Assembly (NCBI RefSeq): GCF_003730195.1
Contig: NZ_QWGG01000001.1
Coordinates: 496,001-560,000 of the forward strand
Source: Halosimplex salinum
GTDB taxonomy: Archaea; Halobacteriota; Halobacteria; Halobacteriales; Haloarculaceae
Reading direction: 5' to 3'
DNA: 64,000 bases
Shown here: one piece after another, positions 1 to 8,193 of the stretch
Position numbering within the stretch: position 1 is the first letter of the stretch
Layout: each line of letters begins with the position of its first letter
Notes under the pieces: model-generated
Database searches by the model: none
What the model was told of the DNA's origin: nothing
Seen by the model: only the letters and a program-made list of their open reading frames with translations
Made by a program: the position numbers and the translations under genes

Positions 1-2
1 GC

Positions 3-419
3 GACCTCGTCGAGGTGCGCGGGCTGACCGTCCTGGGGCTCTCGGGCAACTACGCGCCGACGAGGTACGACTACGACCGAGCGGACCTCGCGGACGACCG
101 GCGTCGACACTTCACCCGTGCGGAGGTCGAACGGGCCATCGAACGCGGTCGCGAGGTCGACGTCGACCTGCTCCTCACGCACGCGGCACCGCACGGTCTC
201 GTCAGCTACAGCTACGATCCGGGGATCGACGCGATCGACGAGCTGATCGGGGCTGTGGAGCCGTCGCTGTGTCTCGTCGGCCACCACCACACCCACGCGG
301 AGCTGACGATCGGGGAGACTCGCGTCGTCTCGCTGGCGCCGGTCTGGGAGCGGTACTACGACCTCGACCCGGCGACGCTGACGCTGGAGCGGTTCGAGAC
401 GCCGAGCGAGCGAGAGTGA
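3..419 (+). CDS. metallophosphoesterase, C-terminal part (5' end outside window)
   Basis: The frame is open to the left edge, so the gene starts outside the window. The visible part carries a GHHHTHAEL block, the late metal-binding histidine cluster of calcineurin-like phosphoesterases, preceded by an LLLTHAAPHG segment that fits the other metal-binding histidine. Members of this superfamily hydrolyse phosphomono- or diesters with two bound metals in the cytoplasm. The N-terminal Asp and Asn ligands are missing from view, so substrate class cannot be judged. A GTG at 15 is in frame but is probably internal, because readable sequence continues upstream of it. It converges on pdxS with a 22-base gap. 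Confidence 0.7.
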   Translation, partial: DLVEVRGLTVLGLSGNYAPTRYDYDRADLADDRRRHFTRAEVERAIERGREVDVDLLLTHAAPHGLVSYSYDPGIDAIDELIGAVEPSLCLVGHHHTHAELTIGETRVVSLAPVWERYYDLDPATLTLERFETPSERE

Positions 420-441
420 ACGGAAACCGAGAACCGAGCGA

Positions 442-1350
442 TTAGACGCCGCGACCCTGCATCTTCTCTTCCTCGGGCAGGTCGACGTTGGCGTCGCCCT
501 TCATGCCTTCGCCGATGTTCGAGGCGATCTCGGCGAGCGTCTCGGGGTCGTCCCAGTTGTTGACGGCCTCGACGATGGCCGTGCCCATCGCCTCGGGGTC
601 CTCCGCGCCGAAGATGCCCGAGCCGACGAAGATGCCGTCACAGCCGTGGTGCATCATGAGCGCCGCGTCCGCGGGGGTCGCGATGCCGCCGGCGGCGAAG
701 TTGACGACAGGCAGACGGCCCATCTCCGCGGTCTCGTGGACGAGGTCGGCGGGCGCGTCGTTCTCGCGGGCCCACGCCTCGCGCTCCTCGTGGCTCATGC
801 CTTCGAGTTTGCGGATCGCGCTCTTGATGTTGCGCTGGTGGTGGACGGCCTGGTTCACGTCGCCCGTGCCGGCCTCGCCCTTGGTCCGGATCATCGCCGC
901 GCCCTCGTCGATGCGCCGGAGGGCCTCGCCGAGGTTGCGCGCGCCGCAGACGAACGGCGAGGTGAAGTCGCGCTTGTCGATGTGGTACTTGTCGTCGGCG
1001 GGCGTAAGCACCTCGCTCTCGTCGATCATGTCCGCGCCCGTGGCCTCGAGGATCTGCGCCTCCTTCGTGTGGCCGATGCGGGCCTTGCCCATCACCGGGA
1101 TGGACACCTCGTCGATGACCTCGCGGAGCGACGCCGGGTCGGCCATCCGGGCGACGCCGCCGCGCTTGCGGATGTCGGCCGGGACGGCTTCGAGGTTCAT
1201 GACCGCGACGGCGCCCACGTCCTCGGCGATGCGCGCCTGCTCGCGGTTCACGACGTCCATGATGACGCCGCCCTTCTGCATCTTCGCGAACCCGCGCTTG
1301 ACCAGTTCGGTCCCGCGACGGAGTTCCTCCAGATCCGTTTCGTCGGTCAT
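442..1350 (-). CDS. pdxS: pyridoxal 5'-phosphate synthase lyase subunit PdxS
   Basis: This 302-residue protein matches PdxS (Pdx1) along its whole length. PdxS makes PLP from ribose 5-phosphate, glyceraldehyde 3-phosphate and ammonia supplied by the PdxT glutaminase. Catalytic features are present: Asp32 in IMDVVN, Lys89 in VMGKARIGH and Lys157 in [12 protein letters not shown]. PdxS forms a TIM-barrel dodecamer in the cytoplasm. The ATG at 1350 has a TATA-like CGTTAAGTG about 26 bases upstream, suggesting a leaderless mRNA. The partner gene pdxT is not in the window. The long open frames antisense to this gene are GC-driven shadows. Confidence 0.97.
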   Translation of the reverse strand: MTDETDLEELRRGTELVKRGFAKMQKGGVIMDVVNREQARIAEDVGAVAVMNLEAVPADIRKRGGVARMADPASLREVIDEVSIPVMGKARIGHTKEAQILEATGADMIDESEVLTPADDKYHIDKRDFTSPFVCGARNLGEALRRIDEGAAMIRTKGEAGTGDVNQAVHHQRNIKSAIRKLEGMSHEEREAWARENDAPADLVHETAEMGRLPVVNFAAGGIATPADAALMMHHGCDGIFVGSGIFGAEDPEAMGTAIVEAVNNWDDPETLAEIASNIGEGMKGDANVDLPEEEKMQGRGV

Positions 1351-1494
1351 GTCCCGGTCTTCGCGTCGGAATCACTTAACGAGTATCTTTCCCGGCGCGC
1401 TCGACCGGCTCGACCGACTGAACCGCGCGACCGACCCGTCCCGCCGACCCGCCCGACCGCTACCGTTTTGCGCTCGGCGTCCACAGGGAGAGAC

Positions 1495-2268
1495 ATGTCG
1501 GCCGTCACCCGCGCTGGTCGCCGCGTCGAGCGGATCGTCGCCCGCTACTTCGACGCGCCGCTGCCCGAGGCCGAGGGCCTCCCCGCTTCCGTCGCGCCGC
1601 TCCCCCAGTGGCTCGAAGACCTCGGCCTCCGCCTCGCCTGGCCGATCGCGCTCGTCAACCTCGTCGGCACGCTCTTCGGCTTCTGGTACTACGCCGGCCG
1701 TCCGACGGACCTCGCTCCGCCGCTCCTTGGGGGACAGCTCGGCGCCGCACAGCCGCTCGCCTACGCCCTCATCCCGGACTCGCCCGTCGCCACGATGTTC
1801 ATCGGCCTCTCGCTGGTCGCGTGGCGACTCGACCTCGACGCCGGCCCCCTCCACATGCTCGCCTTCTTCGGCTGTATCAAACTCGGCCTCTGGACGCCGT
1901 TCGTCCAGCTGGTCCTCAACGGCCCCGGCGGCATCGCCGCGTGGCTCTACTGGTTCCTGATACTCAGTCACGTCGCGATGGCCGTCGAAGCGTTCCTGAT
2001 CCACCGCTACGCGAGGTTCTCCGTCGGCTCGGTCGCCGTCGCCCTCGCGTGGTACGGCTTCAACGACGTGGTCGACTACTTCTGGCCGCTGCTGGACGGC
2101 CCGCATCACACCTGGCTGCGGGCCGAACCGTTCCTCGCGGCCGGCGTCCCCGACCACTCCGTCGCCGCGCACGACCTCGCCGCGGGGTGGGCCGTCGTGC
2201 TCACGCTCGTCGCGACCTTCCTCGCGCTCGCGACCCGCGTCGAGAAGGTGAAACGCGGCGCGGAGTGA
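1495..2268 (+). CDS. DUF1405 family integral membrane protein
   Basis: This 257-residue protein has about six hydrophobic segments. Family wording such as NLVGTLFGFWYY, the SHVAMAVEAFLIHRY stretch and WYGFNDVVDYFWP matches DUF1405, a conserved membrane family of unknown function in haloarchaea and some Firmicutes. The ATG at 1495 was chosen because the soluble head MSAVTRAGRR starts there and a T-rich CCGTTTTGCG lies about 28 bases upstream; the frame is open further back only because it runs antisense to pdxS. It is divergent from pdxS. The DUF number is from memory; no function is inferred. Confidence 0.82.
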   Translation: MSAVTRAGRRVERIVARYFDAPLPEAEGLPASVAPLPQWLEDLGLRLAWPIALVNLVGTLFGFWYYAGRPTDLAPPLLGGQLGAAQPLAYALIPDSPVATMFIGLSLVAWRLDLDAGPLHMLAFFGCIKLGLWTPFVQLVLNGPGGIAAWLYWFLILSHVAMAVEAFLIHRYARFSVGSVAVALAWYGFNDVVDYFWPLLDGPHHTWLRAEPFLAAGVPDHSVAAHDLAAGWAVVLTLVATFLALATRVEKVKRGAE

Positions 2269-2355
2269 GGCGACGGCGTCGCCCCCGGCGCGGCCGCTCC
2301 GGGAACGTGCTTCCGCGGTCCGAAGCTATACACCGCGCTCTCCCGAGTGAGTGGT

Positions 2356-3201
2356 ATGGTATCGTTCACCGATGCGGAGCGCAGGTCGTTCGCGCGCAAC
2401 GGGTTTCTCACGCGCGACGACCTGCTCCCGGCCGAACTGGTCGAAGACGCTCGCGGGTCCGTCGTCGACGCGATAGACGTCGACCCAGACGACCCCGACC
2501 AGGTGATCGGGTCGGGGTACGAGGTGGCGGTCGAGGGCGTTCCAGAGGAGCCGTTTACCGTGATCGCCGATGCGCTGTTCCCCGCGGCCGAGGCGCTCGT
2601 GGGCGAGGGCGTCCTCGCACCGCCGGGGCCGGGAATGCAGGTCGCGCTCAAGTTCCCGGACGAGGACGCCGCCGACCCGGTCCACGGGCCCAAATCCGTG
2701 GCGGGGCACCTCGACGGCTACGCCGCGTTCGACGAGAATCCCGAAGTCACGACGTTCCAGTTGGGGGCGGCCGTCTATCTGGAGGACGTGGGGCCGCGAG
2801 GCGGCGGCTTCACCGTCTGGCCGGGCTCGCACCGCGTCGCCGCGGCGTACTTCGAGGACCACGCGCTCGAATCGGTCGGCGGCACGCCGAACAACTCGCA
2901 GCTCCCCGCGATGGGCGAGGAGGCGGGCGAGTGGGACTACGACCGCCGATTCTACGAGCAGACCGACCCCTACGAGGTGGCGGGGTCTGCCGGTACGGTC
3001 GTCCTCTGGCACGGCCTGCTGACGCACGCCGCCGGGATCAACACCGGCGAGCGCGCCCGGATGGCCGCGATCAGCCGGTTCTCCCGGGAGGACGTCGAGG
3101 ACATCCGCCGCGACGCCGCGAGCGACCTCTTCGGGTACTGGCCGGCAATGGCCGGCGTTCCGTTCGTCGAAGGCGGGGAGCCGGTCGTTCGGGAAGAATA
3201 G
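2356..3201 (+). CDS. phytanoyl-CoA dioxygenase (PhyH) family oxygenase
   Basis: This 281-residue protein resembles the PhyH branch of Fe(II)/2-oxoglutarate oxygenases. A likely HxD metal motif is seen in GHLDGYAAF, and the distal His is in LWHGLLTHAAG, followed by an Arg-rich strand (GERARMAAISRF) that could bind 2-oxoglutarate. Such enzymes hydroxylate lipids or small molecules in the cytoplasm; the substrate here is unknown. A GTG at 2347 is in frame, but ATG 2356 is preferred because a TATA-like CTATACACC lies about 28 bases upstream, fitting a leaderless start. It converges on valS with nine bases between the stops. Confidence 0.8.
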   Translation: MVSFTDAERRSFARNGFLTRDDLLPAELVEDARGSVVDAIDVDPDDPDQVIGSGYEVAVEGVPEEPFTVIADALFPAAEALVGEGVLAPPGPGMQVALKFPDEDAADPVHGPKSVAGHLDGYAAFDENPEVTTFQLGAAVYLEDVGPRGGGFTVWPGSHRVAAAYFEDHALESVGGTPNNSQLPAMGEEAGEWDYDRRFYEQTDPYEVAGSAGTVVLWHGLLTHAAGINTGERARMAAISRFSREDVEDIRRDAASDLFGYWPAMAGVPFVEGGEPVVREE

Positions 3202-3210
3202 GAACCGCGA

Positions 3211-5922
3211 TCAGCCGACGATCAGGACGGCGTTCTCCGTCTCGATCATCTCGCCCTCGCCGGAGTAGGTGCGGGACTCCTCTATCTCGTACATCTCGCC
3301 GTCGAGTTCGACGCCGGCGACCTGCAGTTTCCCGTCGACTTCCTCGAACTCGCCGGCCTCGATGGCGGCGTCGATGTCGCCGACCTCGCTGCCGTACTCG
3401 GGGCCGACCAGCGAGTAGTCGAGGTCGACGCCGGTGACTTCCGTCGTGACCTCCGGCGGTTCGTCGAGCGTCTCCAGGTCGGCGACGTGCATCGCCTCGG
3501 CGACGGCGTCCTCGAAGCCGGCGATGCCGCCGTACACCTGGACGGTGTCGAGGTCGGCGTTGAGCGGGAGTCCGGAGTCGGTCTTGTAGCGGCGGAGCGC
3601 GGCGATGACCTCCATCGCGCGTTCGCCAGCCTCCAGATCCGCGTCGTAGCCGCGCGTCTCCGGCCAGTCGGTCGTGTGGACGGAGTCCAGTTCCTCGGCC
3701 TCGTCCGTGTAGAGACGCTGCCAGAGCTCCTCCGTGACGTGCGGGAGGAACGGGGCGAACAGCTTCAGGAACGTCCGGTGAGCGGTGACGAGCGCGTACT
3801 CCGTGGAGGCGTCGCCGCCGTCGCTAAGGCGCTGTTTGGCGATCTCCAGGTAGTCGTCGCAGAAGCTGTTCCAGAAGAACGACCGCAGTTCGTTGCGCGC
3901 CTTCGAGAACTCGTAGGCCTCGAACTGCTCGGTGAGCGAGTCGACGGCGTCGTCGAGTTCGGCGAGCATCCAGCGGTCGACGGCCGCGAGGTCGTCCTCG
4001 TCAGGCTCCTCGACGGCGTCGGCTGCCGGCGTGAGCTGGTCGATCAGCCGGGAGGCGTTCCAGAGCTTCTGGAGCAGGCGTTCGCCGGCCTCGAGGTCGC
4101 CCTCCTTGTACGGGAAGTCGTCGCCGACGGAGGCGCTGGCCGACCAGAAGCGGATGGCGTCGACGGGGTACTTCTCCATGACCTCCTCCGGGAGGACGAC
4201 GTTGCCCCGCGAGGAGGACATCTTCTCGCGGTTCTCGTCGAGGACGTGCCCGTTGATCATGACGTTCTCGAAGGGCACCTCGCCGGTGTGCTCGTAGCAC
4301 TTGACGACGGTGTGGAACAGCCAGAACGAGATGATGTCGTGACCCTGCGGGCGCAGGTCGAACTGGTAGAGCTCCGGGTGTTCCATCGTGAACTCGCCGG
4401 CCTCGGCGTCCCAGTCCCAGCCCGCGTTGATGAGGGGCGTGAGCGACGAGGTGGCCCACGTGTCGAAGACGTCCTCCTCCGGGCGGAAGTCGCTGCCGCC
4501 GCACTCGGAGCAGGCGTCGACCGGCGGGTCGTCCGAGAGGGGGTCGACGGGCAGGTCCTCCTTCTCGGCCATGATCGTCTCGCCGCAGTCCTCGCAGTAC
4601 CAGACGGGGATCGGGATGCCCGAGTCGCGCTGGCGGGAGATACACCAGTCCCACTCCAGCCCCTCGATCCAGTGCTGGTAGCGGGTGAACATCTTCTCGG
4701 GGTACCACTCCATCTCGCGGCCCGCTTCGAGGTAGTCGTCGGTGCGGTCGAGCATCTCGACGTACCACTGCTCGGTGACGAGGTACTCGACCTCCGTCTC
4801 ACAGCGCTCGTGGACCTGGACGGTGTGGTCGTGGTCGCGGCTCTCGACGAGCGCGCCGACGTCGTCGAGGTCCTCGATGATCGCCTCGCGGGCCTCCTCG
4901 GTGGACATGCCCTGGTAGTCGCCGGCGAGGTCGGTCATCGTCCCCGACTCGTCGATGGCGATGCGCAGGGGCAGGTCGTGGGCCTGGTACCACTCGATGT
5001 CGGTCTGGTCGCCGAAGGTACAGGACATGACGATGCCGCTCCCGGTCTCCATGTCGACGCGCTCGTCGGCGATGATGGGGACCTCCTGACCGAAGATGGG
5101 GACCTTCGCGGTGCCGCCGACGAGGTGCTGGTTCTCGTCGTCGTCCGGGTGGACGAACACGGAGACGCAGGCCGGCAGGAGTTCGGGGCGAGTCGTCGAG
5201 ATGGTGAAGGTGGCGCCGTCGGCGGCCGCGCCGTCACTGGTCTCCAGCAGGTCGAAGTCGATGTCATTGAACTTCGTGTGCTTGTCCTTGTCCTCCTGTT
5301 CGACCTGCGAGATGGCCGTCTCGCAGTCGGGACACCAGATGGTCGGGGCGCGCTGGCGGTACTCGCGGCCCTGCTCGTACAGGTCGATAAAGGAGAGCTG
5401 TGAGATGCGCTGGACGCGCGGCTCGATGGTCTTGTAGGTGTTCGTCCAGTCGATGGACATCGCGAGCGACTGCATCTCGTCGGTGAACTCCGCCTCGTAG
5501 TCCTGGCAGACCTCGCGGCACTTCTCCTGGAACTCGCGACGGGTGAAGTCCTGGTGGCGGATGCCGAGTTCCTGCTCGGTGAGTCGCTCGGAGGCGATGC
5601 CGTTGTCGTCGTAGCCGAACGGGAAGAACGTGTGCTCCCGCGCCATCCGGTGGTAGCGGGCGGTGAAGTCCTGGAGCGTGTGGGCGTAGAGGTGGCCCAT
5701 GTGGAGGCTCCCGGAGACCGTCGGCGGCGGCGTGTCGATGGAGTAGACGAGGTTGGAGTCGACGTCCGCGTCGCCGTCGTACTCGTAGGTCCCCTCGTCG
5801 ACCCAGCGGTCCTGCCACTTCGGCTCGACCGCTCCGGGGTCGTACTCGCCGGGGAGGGTGTTCTCGGTGGCGCTCTCGTCGGCGGCCGCGTCGTCGCTCG
5901 CGCTCTCGCTGTCGGTGCTCAT
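3211..5922 (-). CDS. valS: valyl-tRNA synthetase
   Basis: This 903-residue class I aminoacyl-tRNA synthetase charges tRNA-Val. The HIGH signature appears as HMGH at residues 74-77, after PPPTVSGSL. The KMSKS loop is EKMSSSRGN about two thirds along. Between them lie the CP1 editing domain and Cys pairs (WCPDCE; YCEDCG with CSECGG) that may hold zinc. An Ala/Ser/Asp/Glu-rich N-terminal tail of about 25 residues is a normal haloarchaeal extension. The ATG is overlapped by the stop of a 33-codon ORF upstream (ATGA), and a GGGAGTGAG sequence lies a few bases before the ATG, so translation may be coupled. Confidence 0.97.
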   Translation of the reverse strand: MSTDSESASDDAAADESATENTLPGEYDPGAVEPKWQDRWVDEGTYEYDGDADVDSNLVYSIDTPPPTVSGSLHMGHLYAHTLQDFTARYHRMAREHTFFPFGYDDNGIASERLTEQELGIRHQDFTRREFQEKCREVCQDYEAEFTDEMQSLAMSIDWTNTYKTIEPRVQRISQLSFIDLYEQGREYRQRAPTIWCPDCETAISQVEQEDKDKHTKFNDIDFDLLETSDGAAADGATFTISTTRPELLPACVSVFVHPDDDENQHLVGGTAKVPIFGQEVPIIADERVDMETGSGIVMSCTFGDQTDIEWYQAHDLPLRIAIDESGTMTDLAGDYQGMSTEEAREAIIEDLDDVGALVESRDHDHTVQVHERCETEVEYLVTEQWYVEMLDRTDDYLEAGREMEWYPEKMFTRYQHWIEGLEWDWCISRQRDSGIPIPVWYCEDCGETIMAEKEDLPVDPLSDDPPVDACSECGGSDFRPEEDVFDTWATSSLTPLINAGWDWDAEAGEFTMEHPELYQFDLRPQGHDIISFWLFHTVVKCYEHTGEVPFENVMINGHVLDENREKMSSSRGNVVLPEEVMEKYPVDAIRFWSASASVGDDFPYKEGDLEAGERLLQKLWNASRLIDQLTPAADAVEEPDEDDLAAVDRWMLAELDDAVDSLTEQFEAYEFSKARNELRSFFWNSFCDDYLEIAKQRLSDGGDASTEYALVTAHRTFLKLFAPFLPHVTEELWQRLYTDEAEELDSVHTTDWPETRGYDADLEAGERAMEVIAALRRYKTDSGLPLNADLDTVQVYGGIAGFEDAVAEAMHVADLETLDEPPEVTTEVTGVDLDYSLVGPEYGSEVGDIDAAIEAGEFEEVDGKLQVAGVELDGEMYEIEESRTYSGEGEMIETENAVLIVG

Positions 5923-6020
5923 CGGGACTCACTCCCGGAGCGTGTCGGGGTCGATGCGGCCGGTGTGGCCGTGGCTGGTGGTCGATGCGCGCTGTCCGTG
6001 GTCGGTGGTGATTCGTGCAT
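5919..6020 (-). CDS. possible 33-residue leader ORF of valS
   Basis: An ATG at 6018-6020 opens 33 codons, rich in Pro, Thr, Ala and Ser, and its TGA overlaps the valS ATG as ATGA. No long hydrophobic stretch or known domain is present, and the track contains no run of Val codons, so classical attenuation by valine is not supported. The arrangement fits translational coupling to valS. It could equally be chance in a GC-rich leader. Confidence 0.35.
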   Translation of the reverse strand: MHESPPTTDSAHRPPATATPAASTPTRSGSESR

Positions 6021-6258
6021 AGGTCTGTGTCGGGATACTCGGCGAGACGATTCGAACGCGGCGTCAGAATGGGTGTAGTGGGGCTAGGGGGCCCCTACAC
6101 GTACGGTGACGGCTACCGAAGCCGGGGGCTCGTTCGAGGCGGGCGTGGCGACTGCTGCGAACGGCCCTGTCATCGACAGAGAGTGGTCGAGGCGGGAAAA
6201 TAACTCTTACGTCATCGCGGCAGGCGCAGACGTGACGACGGTCGAGGCGCCAGCGCCC
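6021..6258. other. intergenic region upstream of valS with a GC hairpin
   Basis: No gene is supported here. At 6073-6100 GTGTA and GGGG pair with CCCC and TACAC around an eight-base loop with a two-base bulge; inside it TAGGGGGCCCCTA is itself a near-palindrome. The site is 53-80 bases upstream of the leader ORF start of valS. An AT-rich GGAAAATAACTC lies at about 6194-6206. Short open frames on the plus strand have no family features. Confidence 0.45.
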
Positions 6259-6600
6259 TCACTCCTCGTCGGTCAGGGGCGGGCGGTCGACGTGCTGGCC
6301 CCAGAACCCCGGGAACTTCTCGACGGTCAGGTCGCCCTCGACGCGGGTCTGGCAGGCGAGTCTGAGGCCGGAGTCGGCGTCGTGCGGCGGGAAGTCCAGT
6401 CGCCACGACTCTCGCCGCGTGGGCTCGCTCGCTTCGCCGTCGACGGTGACGGCGCAGGTGCCACAGGTGCCTTGGCCTCGGCAGTTCGCCCGTTCCGCAC
6501 CGCCGTTGTGCGGGACGATTCCGGCGTCGAGCAACACGTCGCGGAGCACAGCCCCCTCGTCGCAGTCGATCTCGCTGTCGCCGTACCGGACCGTTGGCAT
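6259..6600 (-). CDS. plant-type 2Fe-2S ferredoxin
   Basis: This 113-residue protein has the four cluster ligands of plant and vertebrate type ferredoxins: Cys40, Cys46 and Cys49 in ANCRGQGTCGTC and Cys83 in LRLACQ. It carries single electrons in the cytoplasm. It lacks the long N-terminal insertion typical of the abundant halobacterial ferredoxin, so it is probably a paralogue with its own partner. It ends with an extra acidic tail containing a FPGFWGQH segment. It is divergent from the alcohol dehydrogenase at 6700, with a 99-base shared promoter region. Confidence 0.9.
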   Translation of the reverse strand: MPTVRYGDSEIDCDEGAVLRDVLLDAGIVPHNGGAERANCRGQGTCGTCAVTVDGEASEPTRRESWRLDFPPHDADSGLRLACQTRVEGDLTVEKFPGFWGQHVDRPPLTDEE

Positions 6601-6699
6601 GGCCCTCCTACGGGCGAGCGCCCCTTACAGGTTCGGACCGAACTCCTCCGGGCCGAATCGCGGCGTGGCTTTTTCGGGATTCGGTCCGACGATCCGATC

Positions 6700-7740
6700 A
6701 TGCGGGCTGCCAGACTCCACGAGTACACGGACGACATGGCGAACGGACTCTCGATCGAGAACGTGGACCGACCGGCCGTCACCGCCGGTGACGACGTCCT
6801 GGTCGAAGTCGAGGGCGCCGGCTGGTGCCAGACGGACAACCACATCATCGAGGGGATGTGGGCCGACTACGTCGATCAGGACCTCCCGATGACGCTCGGC
6901 CACGAGAACGCCGGCACGGTCGTCGAGGTCGGGGAGGACGTACAGACGGTCTCCGAGGGCGACCAGGTGATCTGCCACCCGGTCCAGACCTGCGGCGTCT
7001 GTCGCCCCTGCAGGCAGGGCGAGACGATGTACTGCGAGAACCAGTCGTTCAACGGTCTCACCGTCGACGGCGGCTTCGCCGACTATCTCCAGACGGGCGA
7101 GCGCTCCGTGATCCCGCTCCCCGACGGCGTCGACCCGACGGACATCGCGCCCCACGCCGACGCGGGGATCACGGCCTACCACGCGGCGAAGAAGGCCGTC
7201 GGCGACCTGAACCCCGGCGACACCGCCGTGATCGTCGGGGTCGGGGGACTGGGCCACATCGGTCTCCAGTGCGTCGACGCGATGAGCGCCGCCGACATCG
7301 TCGCGCTCGACATCAAGGAGTCGGCTCGCGACCTCGCCGCGGAACTGGGCGCTCACCACACCGTCGACCCGTCGAGCGAGGACGTAGCGCAGGTAATCGA
7401 CGACCTCACCGACGGCACGGGCGCGCGACAGGTGCTCGACTTCGTCGGAGCGGACTCGACGACCGCGCTCGCGCCGGACATCGTCGCCGCCGGCGGCGAC
7501 CACCACATCATCGGCTACGGCGGCCACATCCACGAGCCCTCGCAGGCGCTCGTGAACGGCGAGTTCGCCTTCCAGGGCAACATCGTCGGCCGCTTCACCG
7601 AACTGCAGGAACTGGTCGCCCTCGTCGAGCGCGACGAAGTCGACCTGCACACCAGCCGCTACGACCTGGACGATATCAACACCGTCGCGGAGAAACTCGA
7701 ACACGGCGAAATCGAAGGCAGGGCCGTCGTCACGCCGTGA
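6700..7740 (+). CDS. zinc-dependent NAD(P) alcohol dehydrogenase
   Basis: This 346-residue medium-chain dehydrogenase has the catalytic zinc elements AGWCQTDNH and TLGHENAG, the structural zinc cysteines in CGVCRPCRQGETMYC, and a Rossmann loop GVGGLGHIG followed by an Asp (ALDIKES), favouring NAD. It oxidises alcohols or reduces aldehydes; AdhP-like enzymes are the nearest relatives I recognise. ATG 6700 is preferred: the frame is open upstream, but the preceding 400 bases are antisense to the ferredoxin, and a T-rich GGCTTTTTCG lies about 28 bases before the ATG. Substrate is not determined. Confidence 0.9.
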   Translation: MRAARLHEYTDDMANGLSIENVDRPAVTAGDDVLVEVEGAGWCQTDNHIIEGMWADYVDQDLPMTLGHENAGTVVEVGEDVQTVSEGDQVICHPVQTCGVCRPCRQGETMYCENQSFNGLTVDGGFADYLQTGERSVIPLPDGVDPTDIAPHADAGITAYHAAKKAVGDLNPGDTAVIVGVGGLGHIGLQCVDAMSAADIVALDIKESARDLAAELGAHHTVDPSSEDVAQVIDDLTDGTGARQVLDFVGADSTTALAPDIVAAGGDHHIIGYGGHIHEPSQALVNGEFAFQGNIVGRFTELQELVALVERDEVDLHTSRYDLDDINTVAEKLEHGEIEGRAVVTP

Positions 7741-8193
7741 GCGGGAGACCGGGACAACTTACAGATGGCGCGCGCTGTCGCGGCTCTCGTGCCGCGACGA
7801 AGCCGTGCGAGGGATGAGTAGCGCAGGAGCTTGCGACGAGCAACGCAATCGGCTGGGGAGGTCTGTGGCTGTCCGCGGTGCCGTGCTGTGCCGTGCGGAG
7901 CGGGTGTAGTTCCTGGCGGACTGAAAGGGCGAGGCACGCTCGCGTGCAGTTCAGTCGCCTGAGCGGCCCCTATCCGCGCGAGTGCGGTGCGGTTGTTCGA
8001 GCGCGGATATGCCGCTCAGCGACCGCGTGCGTGCCGAGGGCTTTCCGTGCTTGCTGTCGTTTGCGGTCGATTCGACTCAGAGTGGGCGGGTCGAGGGCTT
8101 TCGTCGCTCGTTGTCGCTCACAGAGACTGTTTCAACTCGTATCGAGCGCGCCTCGCCTTTTTATCGCCCACCGCGAACTCCAACCCGATGGAC
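7741..8193. other. 453-base non-coding region with strong inverted repeats
   Basis: No supported gene lies here; open frames are rich in Arg, Cys and Ser and lack family features. At 7777-7798 GTCGCGGC and GCCGCGAC form an 8-bp stem with a six-base loop. At 7954-8023 there is a much longer hairpin, listed separately. The wording CTGAAAGGGCGAGGC near 7920 looks like sequence I have seen in other haloarchaeal intergenic regions, so this may be a dispersed element; that is recall, not a search. The 3' part approaches the stop of the DUF6807 gene. Confidence 0.6.
7954..8023. other. long imperfect hairpin, candidate structured RNA or dispersed element
   Basis: The left arm reads GTCG, then CTGAGCGGC, then TATCCGCGC. 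The right arm reads GCGCGGATA, GCCGCTCAG, CGAC. These pair as 9 bp, an internal CCC/T bulge, 9 bp, a single C bulge and 4 bp, closing a 21-base loop at 7980-8000. Twenty-two pairs in 70 bases is far beyond the short GC palindromes common in this genome. There is no T-run, so a simple terminator is unlikely. Which strand is transcribed is unknown. Confidence 0.55.

Noticed and set aside
488-1960. Long open frames across and opposite pdxS
   Set aside because: They are Arg/Ser/Pro-rich frames produced by GC skew at codon positions; pdxS is conserved end to end.
3487-5403. 638-codon frame opposite valS
   Set aside because: It has no start context or family motif and its composition is that of an antisense shadow of valS.
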